Origin: Azospirillum oleiclasticum
Lineage (GTDB): Bacteria > Pseudomonadota > Alphaproteobacteria > Azospirillales > Azospirillaceae
Reading direction: 5' to 3'
DNA length: 64,000 nt
NCBI RefSeq assembly: GCF_013423485.1
Contig: NZ_JABFFR010000027.1
Span: forward strand, 159,810 to 223,809
How positions within the stretch are numbered: the stretch's first letter is position 1; every line of letters starts with the position of its first letter. The notes below the pieces were generated by a model. That model was given only the letters and a program-made list of their open reading frames with translations, had not been told where the DNA came from and searched no databases. Shown here one piece after another: positions 42,390 to 50,305 of the stretch. The position numbers were made by a program, and so were the translations under genes.

Positions 42390-43684
42390 TCACGGCCGTC
42401 CTCTCCTTCGCCGCGGTCTTCATCCTGCTGGGCATCGGCGTACCGCTCGCCGCGGCGCTGGGTGGCGTCGGCTTCGTGGGTCTCACCCTGATCATCGGGT
42501 TGGGGGCTGCCGGGTCGATGGTCGCCCAGACCGCCTTCGATACCGCCAACAGCTACACGCTGTCGGTGCTGCCGCTGTTTCTGTTCATGGCGAACCTGAT
42601 CGCCCGTGCCGGCATCGCATCGGCCCTCTACGACGCCTCCAACGCCTTGCTCGGCCGGGTGCGCGGCGGGTTGGCGATGGCGACCATCATGGGCTGTGCC
42701 GGATTCGGCACCGTTTGCGGGTCGAGCCTCGCCACCGCGGCGACCATGGGTTCGGTCGCACTGCCGGAAATGAAGCGTTATGGCTACGACGACGGTCTCG
42801 CCACCGCCTCGATCGCCGCCGGCGGTACGCTGGGAATCCTGATCCCGCCCAGCATCATCCTGGTCATCTACGGCATGATGACGGAGCAGAGCATCGGCGA
42901 CCTGTTCCTTGCCGGCATCCTGCCGGGCCTGTTGGGCGCCGTCCTCTACATCGTCGCGATCGCCGTGACGGTGCGGCTGCGGCCGGCCTTGGCGCCGCGC
43001 ACGGATCCGGCGGGCCTGCCTTCGCGCCGTGCCGCCCTTCTCGGCGTCTGGCCGGTGGCGGTGCTGTTCACGGTGGTGATCGGCGGGCTCTATCTCGGCG
43101 TCTTCAGCGCCACGGAGGCGGCGGGGATCGGTGCCGCCGGTGCGCTGCTGATCGGCGTGGCACGGCGCAGCCTGTCTCCGGCCGCCATCTTCGCCGCGGC
43201 GCTGGATGCGGCGGTGATGACCGCGACCCTGCTGTTCGTGCTGATCGGCGCCCTGTTGTTCTCCAACGTCGTGGTGTTCTCGGGCTTCTCGGCGCAGCTC
43301 GCTCAATTCATCCAGTCGCTGGATGTGGCGCCGATCCTGGTCATCGTGGCGATCGTCATGATCTACCTGGTCCTGGGCTGCATCTTCGACAGCCTTGCCA
43401 TGATGCTGCTGACGGTGCCGCTGTTCGCCCCGATCGTCGCGGGTTTCGGCTACGACCTCGTCTGGTTCGGGATCGTCGTGGTGGTGTCGATCGAGTTCGG
43501 CATGATCTCCCCGCCGATCGGCATGAATCTCTTCATCATCCGATCGCTCAACCCCACGGTCGCGCTTGGCACCATCTACCGGGGAATCGTGCCATTCCTG
43601 GTGGCGGACGTGGTCAGGCTGATGCTGCTGATCCTGGTGCCGGCGATCGCGCTGATCGTGCCTTTGACCATGCGCGTGGGATGA
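42386..43684 (+). CDS. TRAP transporter large permease (DctM)
   Basis: 432-residue integral membrane protein with about 12 hydrophobic segments, the sodium-driven transport subunit. Family landmarks are GCAGFGTVCGSSLATAATMG, ALPEMKRYGYDDGLATASIA, AGGTLGILIPPSIILVIYG, DSLAMMLLTVPLFAPIVAG and FGMISPPIGMNLFII. The length is the usual 425-435. Together with the genes at 40833 and 41889 it makes a complete DctPQM system. The reading frame ends three codons into the region of decayed genes, so this is the last intact gene before the IS630 element. Confidence 0.93.
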   Translation: MITAVLSFAAVFILLGIGVPLAAALGGVGFVGLTLIIGLGAAGSMVAQTAFDTANSYTLSVLPLFLFMANLIARAGIASALYDASNALLGRVRGGLAMATIMGCAGFGTVCGSSLATAATMGSVALPEMKRYGYDDGLATASIAAGGTLGILIPPSIILVIYGMMTEQSIGDLFLAGILPGLLGAVLYIVAIAVTVRLRPALAPRTDPAGLPSRRAALLGVWPVAVLFTVVIGGLYLGVFSATEAAGIGAAGALLIGVARRSLSPAAIFAAALDAAVMTATLLFVLIGALLFSNVVVFSGFSAQLAQFIQSLDVAPILVIVAIVMIYLVLGCIFDSLAMMLLTVPLFAPIVAGFGYDLVWFGIVVVVSIEFGMISPPIGMNLFIIRSLNPTVALGTIYRGIVPFLVADVVRLMLLILVPAIALIVPLTMRVG

Positions 43685-43703
43685 ACCGGCATCGGGTGGC
43701 CGA

Positions 43704-43990
43704 AACACCCTCGAAGCCGGCTGGGCGCATTCGCCGTTCGGCCGTATCGAAGGCGTCGATCTGGAGGCGCAGATCGTCGCTGTGACGCGGAAGGTGCTGC
43801 GGAATGCCGGGGTCGCCGGCACCGATGTGGACGGTATCTGGCTCGGCAAGCTGAACGGCGGATTCGTGCCGGATGCTTTCTGCTCGTCGCCGGTGCTGCA
43901 GGCGGATGACGACGTGCGCTGGAAGCCGGCGACGCGGGTGGAAAACGCCTGCGCGTCCGGAGCCGCCGCGCTGTCGTATGGCACAACTGT
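43704..43990 (+). pseudogene. acetyl-CoA acetyltransferase (thiolase) N-terminal fragment
   Basis: A single frame reads EAGWAHSPFGRIEGVDLEAQ, IVAVTRKVLRNAGVAGTDVD, GIWLGKLNGGFVPDAFCSSP and RVENACASGAAAL, the start of a thiolase up to its nucleophilic cysteine in ENACASG. The 5' end lacks a start codon and the homology ends right after the cysteine motif, so some 280 residues are missing. It follows DctM by about 20 bases with no ribosome site. It probably belonged to an acyl-CoA pathway destroyed by rearrangement next to the IS element. Confidence 0.85.
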
Positions 43991-44029
43991 CCTGTCAGCC
44001 GCTCAGCCGGCCGGCATGGATCGCGATCA

Positions 44030-44417
44030 CGCCGCGCCCTGCCGAAGGAACTCCGCGACAATTTGCTCGCCGAAGGCGCATTTCTTCAACGTCTTCGACC
44101 GACGCCGGGTCGGGCTTTCCGGGGCGCTGGAAGGGGGGCGGATGTCCGGCTTCGATCGGCAATCGAGCGATGCGGCGATGGAGGCGCTTTCCCGTATGGC
44201 GGGCGATCCCCACGGCAACTGGTGGCGTGACCTGCTGTCCCTGTGGGCGCCGGGCGGGCACGATGGCGAGCTGCGGCTGGCCATCCGCGATGGCTGCCTG
44301 ACCTCTGCTCCTGCGGCCAGTCGGTGGCGCGCGTGGCCTTCAGCCAGAACGGCGAGCCGGCGCCGAGCGTTCACGCCAAACACGCCACCGGCAATCCCAT
44401 TGGTCCGCAGAGTTATA
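44030..44417 (+). pseudogene. decayed ORF of unrecognised family, cut by IS630 element
   Basis: The peptide MEALSRMAGDPHGNWWRDLL, SLWAPGGHDGELRLAIRDGC continues, after a one-base shift near 44300, as CGQSVARVAFSQNGEPAPSV and HAKHATGNPIGPQS. The two halves read like one protein whose family I cannot name. The end is replaced by the left terminus of the IS630 element at 44418. No start codon or ribosome site is evident. Upstream of about 44100 the frame also seems disturbed. Confidence 0.55.
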
Positions 44418-45580
44418 CCGGCGAACGGATGAACTGACTCGGCTTCGGTTGGGGATTCCCTCTGCTGCCGGATCGTGATTCGATGCCCCAAGCCGAATGG
44501 TGTTTGGGGGGGAGCCGATGTCTGGAGGGCTGACGGTCTCACGGTTTTGACGGCGGCGGAGTTGCGGGTATGGGCACGGCGCTGCGGGAACGGGCGGGCT
44601 GCGGCGCGGGCGTACGCGATCGCCCACGCGCTGGAAGGGATGAGCCGGGCGGAGGCGGCACGGCTGGCGGGAATGGAGCGCCAGGCGCTGCGGGATGCGG
44701 TAATGCGTTACAACACCGAAGGCACGGACGGGCTGTTCGACCGGCCGAAGGGGCATCGGGCGGAGGTGTTGAGCGAGGGTGAGCAGGCCGCCCTGGCCGC
44801 GGTCATCTACGCCGGCCCCGATCCTGCGGTGGACGGGGTCTGCACCTGGACGCGCGAAGCGTTGGCGCTGTGGATCTCGCGGCGCTTCGGCAAGGCGCTG
44901 CACCCCCACAGCCTGAGCCGTATCCTGCGTCGGATGGGACTGTCGCGGCAGAAGGCACGCCCGGTCCTCCCGCGCACCGACGCCAAAGCGCAGGAGCGCT
45001 TCGAAAAAAGGGGCTCCGCGCGGCGCTGGATGCCGCAGCGGCGGCCCATGCCGGCAAGCGGGTGACACTCTGGTTCCAAGACGAGGCGAGGGTTGGGCAG
45101 AAGGGGCGCCTGTGTCACCGCTGGTGGACGAAAGGCCAGCGCCCGCCCGGCCGGTGCGACCAGCGCTACGAGTGGGCCTCTATCGACGCGGCGGTGCGAC
45201 CGGACACCGGCGATGCCTTCGCTTTGGTCATGCCGACCGTCTCCACCCGCATCATGGCCCTGTTCCTGGAGCGCTTCGCCGCCACTTTGGCGCCGGACGA
45301 GCACACCGACCTGGTGCTCGACGGCGCCGGTTGGCACGCCACCGCAAGGCTGCGCGTGCCCGAAAACGTCACCCTCGTCACCTTGCCACCCTACAGCCCG
45401 CAACTGAACCCGGTGGAGCGCGTCTGGTTGTTCCTGCGCGAGCGCTTCCTGTCGCTGCAAGTCTTCGCCGATGCCGACGCCTGCTGCCATGCCTGGAACA
45501 CTCTCGTCGCCGAACCGGGCCGCATCCGAAGCCTGTGCTCGCAGCCTTGGCTCCAATGGGTCACTTCATAGATTCGGCGG
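44418..45580 (+). mobile_element. IS630-family insertion sequence, apparently intact
   Basis: About 1163 bases bounded by TA dinucleotides on both sides (44416-44417 and 45581-45582), the target used by IS630/Tc1 elements. The ends are inverted repeats: left CCGGCGAACGGATGAACTGA and right, read inward, CCGCCGAATCTATGAAGTGA, matching at 15 of 20 positions. It carries one transposase in two overlapping frames. It lies at the junction between the very GC-rich left part of the window and the visibly less GC-rich island to its right, and it removed the end of a decayed gene on its left. Confidence 0.85.
44475..45571 (+). CDS. IS630-family transposase made by -1 frameshift
   Basis: The first frame (44475-45065) encodes the N-terminal HTH part: VWARRCGNGRAAARAYAIAH, EGMSRAEAARLAGMERQALR, and GLFDRPKGHR. 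The second frame, one base back, encodes the DDE domain: LWFQDEARVGQKG (first Asp), DLVLDGAGWHATA (second Asp) and PPYSPQLNPVERVWLFLRER (Glu). The frames overlap at the run of six A and G at 45004-45010, the heptamer A-AAA-AAG expected for programmed -1 slippage; a shift there gives a smooth fusion ERFEKKGLRAALDAA. All three catalytic residues are present, so the enzyme may be active. A GTG at 44475 is the first start in frame; the true start could lie slightly later. Confidence 0.87.
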
Positions 45581-45583
45581 TAT

Positions 45584-45807
45584 CAGGCCCGGCTCCCGCC
45601 GGGCGCCTCCAAGCGCCTGAGCTTCCCCAAGGCTTCCGACCCCGCGGCGCTACCGCCCCGCCCTGAGCGCCACATCCCGACCTCAATCACCAGCATGCGC
45701 GTCGCAATCGCCCGCACCCTGGCACAAACCCTCCAGAGATGCTGCCACCACAACCGCAGCTGATGACACAGTAGCAACAGGGGCTTGCCACGCCACCACC
45801 TCGGCCA
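45584..45807. other. non-coding stretch beside IS630; hairpin but no gene recognised
   Basis: Between the IS right end and element B site 2 I see no gene. GCCCGGC-TCCC-GCCGGGC (45587-45604) is a perfect seven-base stem next to the IS end that could stop read-through from the transposase. An open minus-strand frame across the stretch (LRLWWQHLWRVCARVRAIAT) has no family I recognise. Confidence 0.5.
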
Positions 45808-45817
45808 TTGACAGAAT

Positions 45818-45851
45818 ATGAAATATGAATCAGAATTCATATTTATTGAGG
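45818..45851 (+). promoter_or_regulatory. element B site 2
   Basis: ATGAAATATGA-N8-TCATATTTATT (45818-45847); the inner part AAATATGAAT / ATTCATATTT is a ten-base perfect inverted repeat around four bases. TTGAGG (45846-45851) follows at once, and an alternative TTGACA lies at 45808. It precedes the flavoprotein remnant at 45885. Confidence 0.75.
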
Positions 45852-45884
45852 GCGGTCAATCGGCCTCTGTGGCCCAGGTAAGGT

Positions 45885-46508
45885 ATGGAGATGTCATCCG
45901 AAGCACAGGTGCTGGCAATCGGTTCCGCCGCCGCCGGGATGGTGGCCGCCGTGGAAGCTGCCGAACTTGGCGCCAACACGCTGTTGCTCGGGAGCGAAGC
46001 GATCGTCGGGGGCAGCACCGCGCTGACCGGAGGCCATGTGAGGCTGTGCGAGACGGAATCGCAGCCGGGGTCGCGGCAGGAACTTCTCGAGGCCTTGTTG
46101 CAGTCGCATGCCGAAGACTGTCAGGAAGACCTCTCCCGCCTCTATGCCGAGACGGCGCCTGTGCCTTATCGGCGTCTGAAGGCGCTGGGCTGCAGGGAGG
46201 TTTCCGCGCCCACGCTCGATGCGCTCCTTGCCATTCTGCAGTGGGAATGCGGCGTTGATGCCGGACCGGCGGCCACGACGGTCGACCTCCACAACCGCGA
46301 TGTGAGGGTAGGGGGCGACAGGCCTTCCGATCGCCGGACGATGGTCGGAGACGAGGGCGTGCCGCTGGCGATCGACGCATCGATGCGGGTCATCAATGCC
46401 TGTGGCGAGCCGACCGACCGGCTGTTCGCTGCGGGTGAGGTGACCGATGGTTCCCACGGAGCCGGCTGTATCGTCGGCCGAAACACCACGGCCAAGGCTC
46501 AGCCATGA
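45885..46508 (+). pseudogene. FAD-binding fumarate reductase/ketosteroid dehydrogenase-like flavoprotein, internally deleted
   Basis: The N terminus AQVLAIGSAAAGMVAAVEAA, then SEAIVGGSTALTGGHVRL, is the dinucleotide fold and FAD-covering loop of FRD/KstD-type flavoproteins. The C terminus IDASMRVINACGEPTDRLFA, AGEVTDGSHGAGCIVGRNTT is the closing FAD segment of the same family. The product is only 207 residues against about 480-560, so the substrate domain is lost; the central 70 residues are a patchwork. The GxGxxG glycine is also altered (IGSAAAGM). It still has element B upstream. The frame ends inside element B site 3, which starts the next gene's promoter. Confidence 0.82.
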
Positions 46509-46563
46509 ATTATGAACGCCCACTCATTTTTTCATTGATCTTGTCGTCCGATCAATATACATT
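46505..46563 (+). promoter_or_regulatory. element B site 3 and promoter of the 46628 ligase operon
   Basis: ATGAATTATGA-N8-TCATTTTTTCA spans 46505-46534. TTGATC (46535-46540) follows with no gap, and TACATT (46558-46563) lies 17 bases further. Within the spacer GATCAA mirrors the TTGATC, giving a second small palindrome. The ligase start is 65 bases downstream of the -10. The arrangement is the same as at 56004. Confidence 0.78.
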
Positions 46564-46627
46564 CTGTTCAACAAATTAAAAGTTGGAATGGGTGATCGTA
46601 TCCCTTTCCGGGACCGAGAGAGGAACC

Positions 46628-48073
46628 GTGCAGAAATCAGATCAAGACGTGACGATTCCGCACTACTGGCGCTCCATTGACTGGGAGGAGTTGGTCCGTA
46701 ATTTTCCACCTCCGCCCGATTATGCCCGCACCACGGGAAGATGGTCGGCCGAGCAGTTGCGCGATCACCAGAACCGTCTTTTTCTTGAGCGTATGGCCGA
46801 TGGCTGGAGGACTCCTTTCTACCAGAAGCTCTGGGGTGCCGAAGGCATCGAACCTGGTGATATCCGCAGCCTCGACGACATTGCGAAGCTGCCCTCCTTC
46901 ACGAGCGACGATCTCAAGCAGGCGTCCGCCGAATGCCCGCCATATGGCAGCCATGTGCCGTTCGGCAGCGAGAGGCTGGGGACCATGCCGCTCAAGGTGC
47001 AGACCAGCGGCGGCACCACTGGTCTGCCTCGCATCACGTTGTTCGACCCGATCGCGTGGGAAATCCAGGGCATCCAGACCGCCCGGGCGATGTTCGCCCA
47101 AGGTGCGCGTCCGGGAGACGTCGTCCAGGTCCTGTTCACAACCTCGCTCGCCAATGCCGGATGGTGTGCGCATCATGGCATCCACGCTTGGCTGGGCGGG
47201 GTATCGGTGACCACCGGTTCGGGCGTGGTGACGCCCAGCGAGCGTCAGCTCGAATTCGCCAAAGCGCTGGGGACGAACGGCTGGTTCGGCACCGCCGAGT
47301 ATTTCGGGAGACTGGCCGAGGTCGCCGAGACGATCGGTTTCGACCTGCGGTCACTGCCGACCAAGTTCCTCTTCGGCCTGCTCGGCGTCGACACCGAGGG
47401 GACCGTGCGCAGCCGCCTGCAGGAGGCATGGGGTGCGCCATTCTACGACACCTGGGGATCCCACGAGATCGGCATGGTCGCCTTCGAATGCGATCGCCAG
47501 GACGGCAAGCACATTTCGGAGGACACCTGCTATCTCGAAATCGTCGATGCCGATGACGGGACCCCCGTGCCCTATGGTACGGAAGGCAATGTGGTAGCCA
47601 CCAACCTTGCGCGCAGCGTTCCGCTGTTCATCCGGTACAACATGCGCGACCGGATGCGGATGAGTGACCGCAGTGAATGCGCATGCGGTCTGTGCACACG
47701 GAAGCTGTCGCTGTTCCTTGGCCGCAGCGACGAGATGGTCAAGCTGCGCGGGACCAGCGTCTATCCGATGGCCTGCCTCTCGGCGGTCAGCCGCGAGCCG
47801 CGCGCGACCAACGACTATGTCTGCGTCGTGTATTACGACGGCAGCGGGTTGGGACGCCGCGACGAGATGGTGATCCGGATAGAACGGAAGAGTCCGGACA
47901 TCGATGCTGCGGCGCTCGCCGCCGACATGGAGGCCGCGTTCCGCAAGGACCTGGGTGTCAAGGTCGGCGTGCAGGTCTTCGAGGCTGGCGAGCTTACGCA
48001 ATTCACGAAGGTAGGCGCCGAAGGCAAGGCGCGCAGGCTGATCGATCTCCGAAAGTCCGGAGGACGGCCATAG
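46628..48073 (+). CDS. PaaK-like aryl/acyl-CoA ligase
   Basis: 481-residue AMP-forming ligase of the phenylacetate-CoA ligase family. The P-loop reads VQTSGGTTGLPRITLF. FGTAEYFGRLAEVAE, APFYDTWGSHEIGMVAFECD, the cysteine cluster ECACGLCTRKLSLFLGRSDE and MVKLRGTSVYPMACLSAV follow, with a full C-terminal domain. It is longer than the ligase at 23526 and belongs to another branch, so the two islands activate different acids. GTG 46628 is used, seven bases after GAGAGAGG; no ATG fits. It is the first intact gene after element B site 3 and precedes an ABC importer operon. The last codons lie in a 20-base tandem repeat. Confidence 0.88.
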   Translation: MQKSDQDVTIPHYWRSIDWEELVRNFPPPPDYARTTGRWSAEQLRDHQNRLFLERMADGWRTPFYQKLWGAEGIEPGDIRSLDDIAKLPSFTSDDLKQASAECPPYGSHVPFGSERLGTMPLKVQTSGGTTGLPRITLFDPIAWEIQGIQTARAMFAQGARPGDVVQVLFTTSLANAGWCAHHGIHAWLGGVSVTTGSGVVTPSERQLEFAKALGTNGWFGTAEYFGRLAEVAETIGFDLRSLPTKFLFGLLGVDTEGTVRSRLQEAWGAPFYDTWGSHEIGMVAFECDRQDGKHISEDTCYLEIVDADDGTPVPYGTEGNVVATNLARSVPLFIRYNMRDRMRMSDRSECACGLCTRKLSLFLGRSDEMVKLRGTSVYPMACLSAVSREPRATNDYVCVVYYDGSGLGRRDEMVIRIERKSPDIDAAALAADMEAAFRKDLGVKVGVQVFEAGELTQFTKVGAEGKARRLIDLRKSGGRP

Positions 48074-48118
48074 GAGCCGGAGGACGGCCATAGGAGCCGA
48101 AGAACGGCCGCAAGAGCC
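48059..48118 (+). repeat. three tandem copies of a 20-base unit
   Basis: GGAGGACGGCCATAGGAGCC is repeated exactly at 48059 and 48079, and a third copy at 48099 differs at five positions. The first copy contains the ligase stop codon (TAG 48071-48073), so the array lengthens the untranslated gap to the binding-protein gene. It looks like slippage duplication. Confidence 0.9.
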
Positions 48119-48133
48119 AATTGGGAGGAAATC

Positions 48134-49345
48134 TTGAAAAATCTGCTTCTCGGAACAGTCGGGATGGTCGGGACGCTTTTGTCGGGTTGTCTCGGCCTTG
48201 CACCTGCGATGGCGGCCGAGGCGACCGGCGAGCCGGTCGTCATCGGCGTCCTGGAGGATCGCTCCAGCTCGGGTGCCTTTTATTCGCAGGAATCGTCGAA
48301 GGCCCTGAAAGCCTTCGTCGCGGCGGTCAACCGGGGGGAGTTGCTTTACGCGGCCGAACAGTTCGGCGGCAGGCCGGGCATCATGGGCCGCCCGATCAAG
48401 CTCCTGTTCGAGGACGACCAGAGCAACCCGAACCTCTCCGCTGCGAAGGCGCGCCGGCTGGTCGAGCAGGGTGCGCGGATGCTGATCTTCATCTCCGGCT
48501 CGGCCGCGACGATCCAGGGCAAGGTCGTCTGCACCGAAGAGAAGATCTTTTGCATCGCCCCGACCAACGTCAACGACAAGATCGTTCAACCGCCGAACAA
48601 CCAGTTCATCTTCACGGTGGCACCTCCGGCCGAACTCCAGGCGGAAACGCTGGTCAACGGCTTGAAGCGGGCCGGATACGGCAAAATCGGTTTCTTCAGT
48701 GAATCCACCGCGACATCCAAGCCGCTGCTCGACAGCTACGTCAAGAGGTTGACCGAGGACGGCTTCAAGGCGGCGTCGGTCGAGATCATGGAAGCGGGAG
48801 CCCGTGACGCCTCTCCCCAGCTTCTCCGTATCGCCGAAGCCAAGCCCGACGTTCTGCTCGACGTTACCGCCCATGCGCCGTCAACGGTGACGCTTTACCG
48901 GTCCTACAACCGGCTCAATCTTGAATTGCCCCGCTGGGCTACGAGCAGCGTCACCGCTCAGCCGCAAATCTGGGCGCAGGCAGGCGACAGCATTGATGGG
49001 CTGATCGTGGTCGACATGATCGATCCGACCAAACCCAGTTTGGTTGCCGTCCGCGATCTGTATCTCGCGGCCGTCGGAAAGGACCAGCCGTTCGTCTGGC
49101 TGCACGCCGCGGTCTGGGACGGCCTGATGATGACGAAACTGGCGGTCGAGAAGGCAAATTCCGTCGACGGTGCCGCAATGGTGGCAGCGATGGAGCAGAT
49201 TGCCGACTTTCCGATGGCCCATGGTCAGCAGGGTTACACGGTTTCCTACAAAGGCAAACACAGCGGCGCCGGTTCAAAATCGACCAACATCGTCGTTTTC
49301 AAGGGCGGCAAGCCGGCCAAACTCTGGGAAACCTATCAGCCCTGA
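48134..49345 (+). CDS. ABC transporter substrate-binding protein (LIV type), TTG start
   Basis: 403-residue periplasmic binding protein. A signal sequence occupies the first 28 residues (GTVGMVGTLLSGCLGLAPAM-A). A lipobox-like LSGC at residues 16-19 leaves open whether it is a lipoprotein. The mature part begins EPVVIGVLEDRSSSGAFYSQ and includes GIMGRPIKLLFEDDQSNPNL and PNNQFIFTVAP. The only start with a good ribosome site is TTG 48134, four bases after GGGAGGAA. It is the receptor for the permeases and ATPases at 49434-52764. The SSSGAFYSQ opening differs from the receptors at 3123 and 12062, consistent with a different ligand. Confidence 0.9.
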   Translation: MKNLLLGTVGMVGTLLSGCLGLAPAMAAEATGEPVVIGVLEDRSSSGAFYSQESSKALKAFVAAVNRGELLYAAEQFGGRPGIMGRPIKLLFEDDQSNPNLSAAKARRLVEQGARMLIFISGSAATIQGKVVCTEEKIFCIAPTNVNDKIVQPPNNQFIFTVAPPAELQAETLVNGLKRAGYGKIGFFSESTATSKPLLDSYVKRLTEDGFKAASVEIMEAGARDASPQLLRIAEAKPDVLLDVTAHAPSTVTLYRSYNRLNLELPRWATSSVTAQPQIWAQAGDSIDGLIVVDMIDPTKPSLVAVRDLYLAAVGKDQPFVWLHAAVWDGLMMTKLAVEKANSVDGAAMVAAMEQIADFPMAHGQQGYTVSYKGKHSGAGSKSTNIVVFKGGKPAKLWETYQP

Positions 49346-49372
49346 GGCAATCGCCTGGCTTCCGAGGCGCGG

Positions 49373-49399
49373 ATGCGGGGACACATTTTGTCCCCGCAT
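49373..49399 (+). other. perfect 11-base hairpin after binding-protein gene
   Basis: ATGCGGGGACA and TGTCCCCGCAT pair perfectly around a five-base loop, 28 bases after the receptor stop and 34 before the permease. There is no T-run. Such hairpins between receptor and permease genes commonly protect the upstream mRNA and so keep receptor levels high. Confidence 0.8.
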
Positions 49400-49433
49400 T
49401 CAAGACTCCGCGCAAAAACAGTGAGGCTCAGCC

Positions 49434-50300
49434 ATGGAACTCCCGATTCTCATATCCGGTCTCGATGCCGGCGCGTTCTTCGCGCTCGTCGCTCTGGCCT
49501 ATTACGTCTTTTTCCGATCGACCGGGCTGATCAATTTCGCGGTGGGCAGCTACGCGATGTTCAGCGGAATGACAGTGGCGTACCTCGTCAAGGAAGTCGG
49601 CGTCACGGCATGGGTCGCCGTGCCGGCCGCCATCGCGTCAGCCGTCGTTATCTCTGTGCTCGCCGACTATCTTATCATTCGGCCGATACTTCGACGGACG
49701 ACGGAGGAATTTGCGCCGGTGATGGCGTTTGTGGCCGTGATGTTTGTCATCGAGCAGGTGGCCGGAATTCTCTTCGGGCATCGAGGGGTGACCGGCGATT
49801 ATTATCTGTACGGTGTTTTCCGCATCAGCAATTTTTCATTGGACCACCAGAGCGTGTTCGCGTTTGCCGCTACCATTGCGGTGTTCGCCGGCGTCTGGTT
49901 CTGGCTCCGCTATGGCCGCTACGGCAGGATGCTGCGCGCCGCCGGCGACAATGAGCATGGCGCCCGCGCGTTGGGCTTGCCGCTCCCCATGATCCGCCTG
50001 GCGGCATTGTCGACCGGGGGTTTCCTGTGCGGCGTAGCCGGCATCCTGGTGGCCCCTGCCGTGGCTCTCGACATTGAAAGCCATTTGAGGTTCGCGACCG
50101 CCGGCTTCATCGCTTTTGTGCTCGGCGGTTCGAAGAGCGCCTGGGCCTGCCTCGCCGGTGGTCTCCTGTTGGGTCTCATCGAAGCGATCTCGGCGCGGTA
50201 CCTCGGCGGCGCCTATCGGGACTATGTGCTTCTGCTGCTGGTCCTCACCGTCCTCACCTTGCGGCCACAGGGGCTGTTTCATCTTTCGGTCAGGAGCTAG
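49434..50300 (+). CDS. LIV-type ABC permease (LivH-like)
   Basis: 288-residue inner-membrane permease with about eight transmembrane segments. PILISGLDAGAFFALVALAY, YYVFFRSTGLINFAVGSYAM (the conserved INFA-G signature of LivH), MLRAAGDNEHGARALGLPLP in the cytoplasmic loop contacting the ATPase, and the GFIAFVLGGSKSAWACLAGG helix pair near the end identify it. The length is typical. It pairs with LivM at 50306, five bases after its stop. TGAGG-type purines precede ATG 49434 moderately well. Confidence 0.9.
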   Translation: MELPILISGLDAGAFFALVALAYYVFFRSTGLINFAVGSYAMFSGMTVAYLVKEVGVTAWVAVPAAIASAVVISVLADYLIIRPILRRTTEEFAPVMAFVAVMFVIEQVAGILFGHRGVTGDYYLYGVFRISNFSLDHQSVFAFAATIAVFAGVWFWLRYGRYGRMLRAAGDNEHGARALGLPLPMIRLAALSTGGFLCGVAGILVAPAVALDIESHLRFATAGFIAFVLGGSKSAWACLAGGLLLGLIEAISARYLGGAYRDYVLLLLVLTVLTLRPQGLFHLSVRS

Positions 50301-50305
50301 CAACG

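Noticed and set aside
42257..43984. 575-codon minus-strand frame
   Set aside because: It is antisense to DctM and extremely rich in His, Asp, Arg and Gln, a mirror of membrane-protein codons.
43782..44432. 216-codon plus-strand frame as one gene
   Set aside because: It joins a thiolase fragment to unrelated downstream sequence. The end of thiolase similarity and the shift near 44300 show that it is not one protein.
45583..45840. 85-codon minus-strand frame next to the IS630 element
   Set aside because: No family recognised, it runs through element B and the hairpin, and has no ribosome site.
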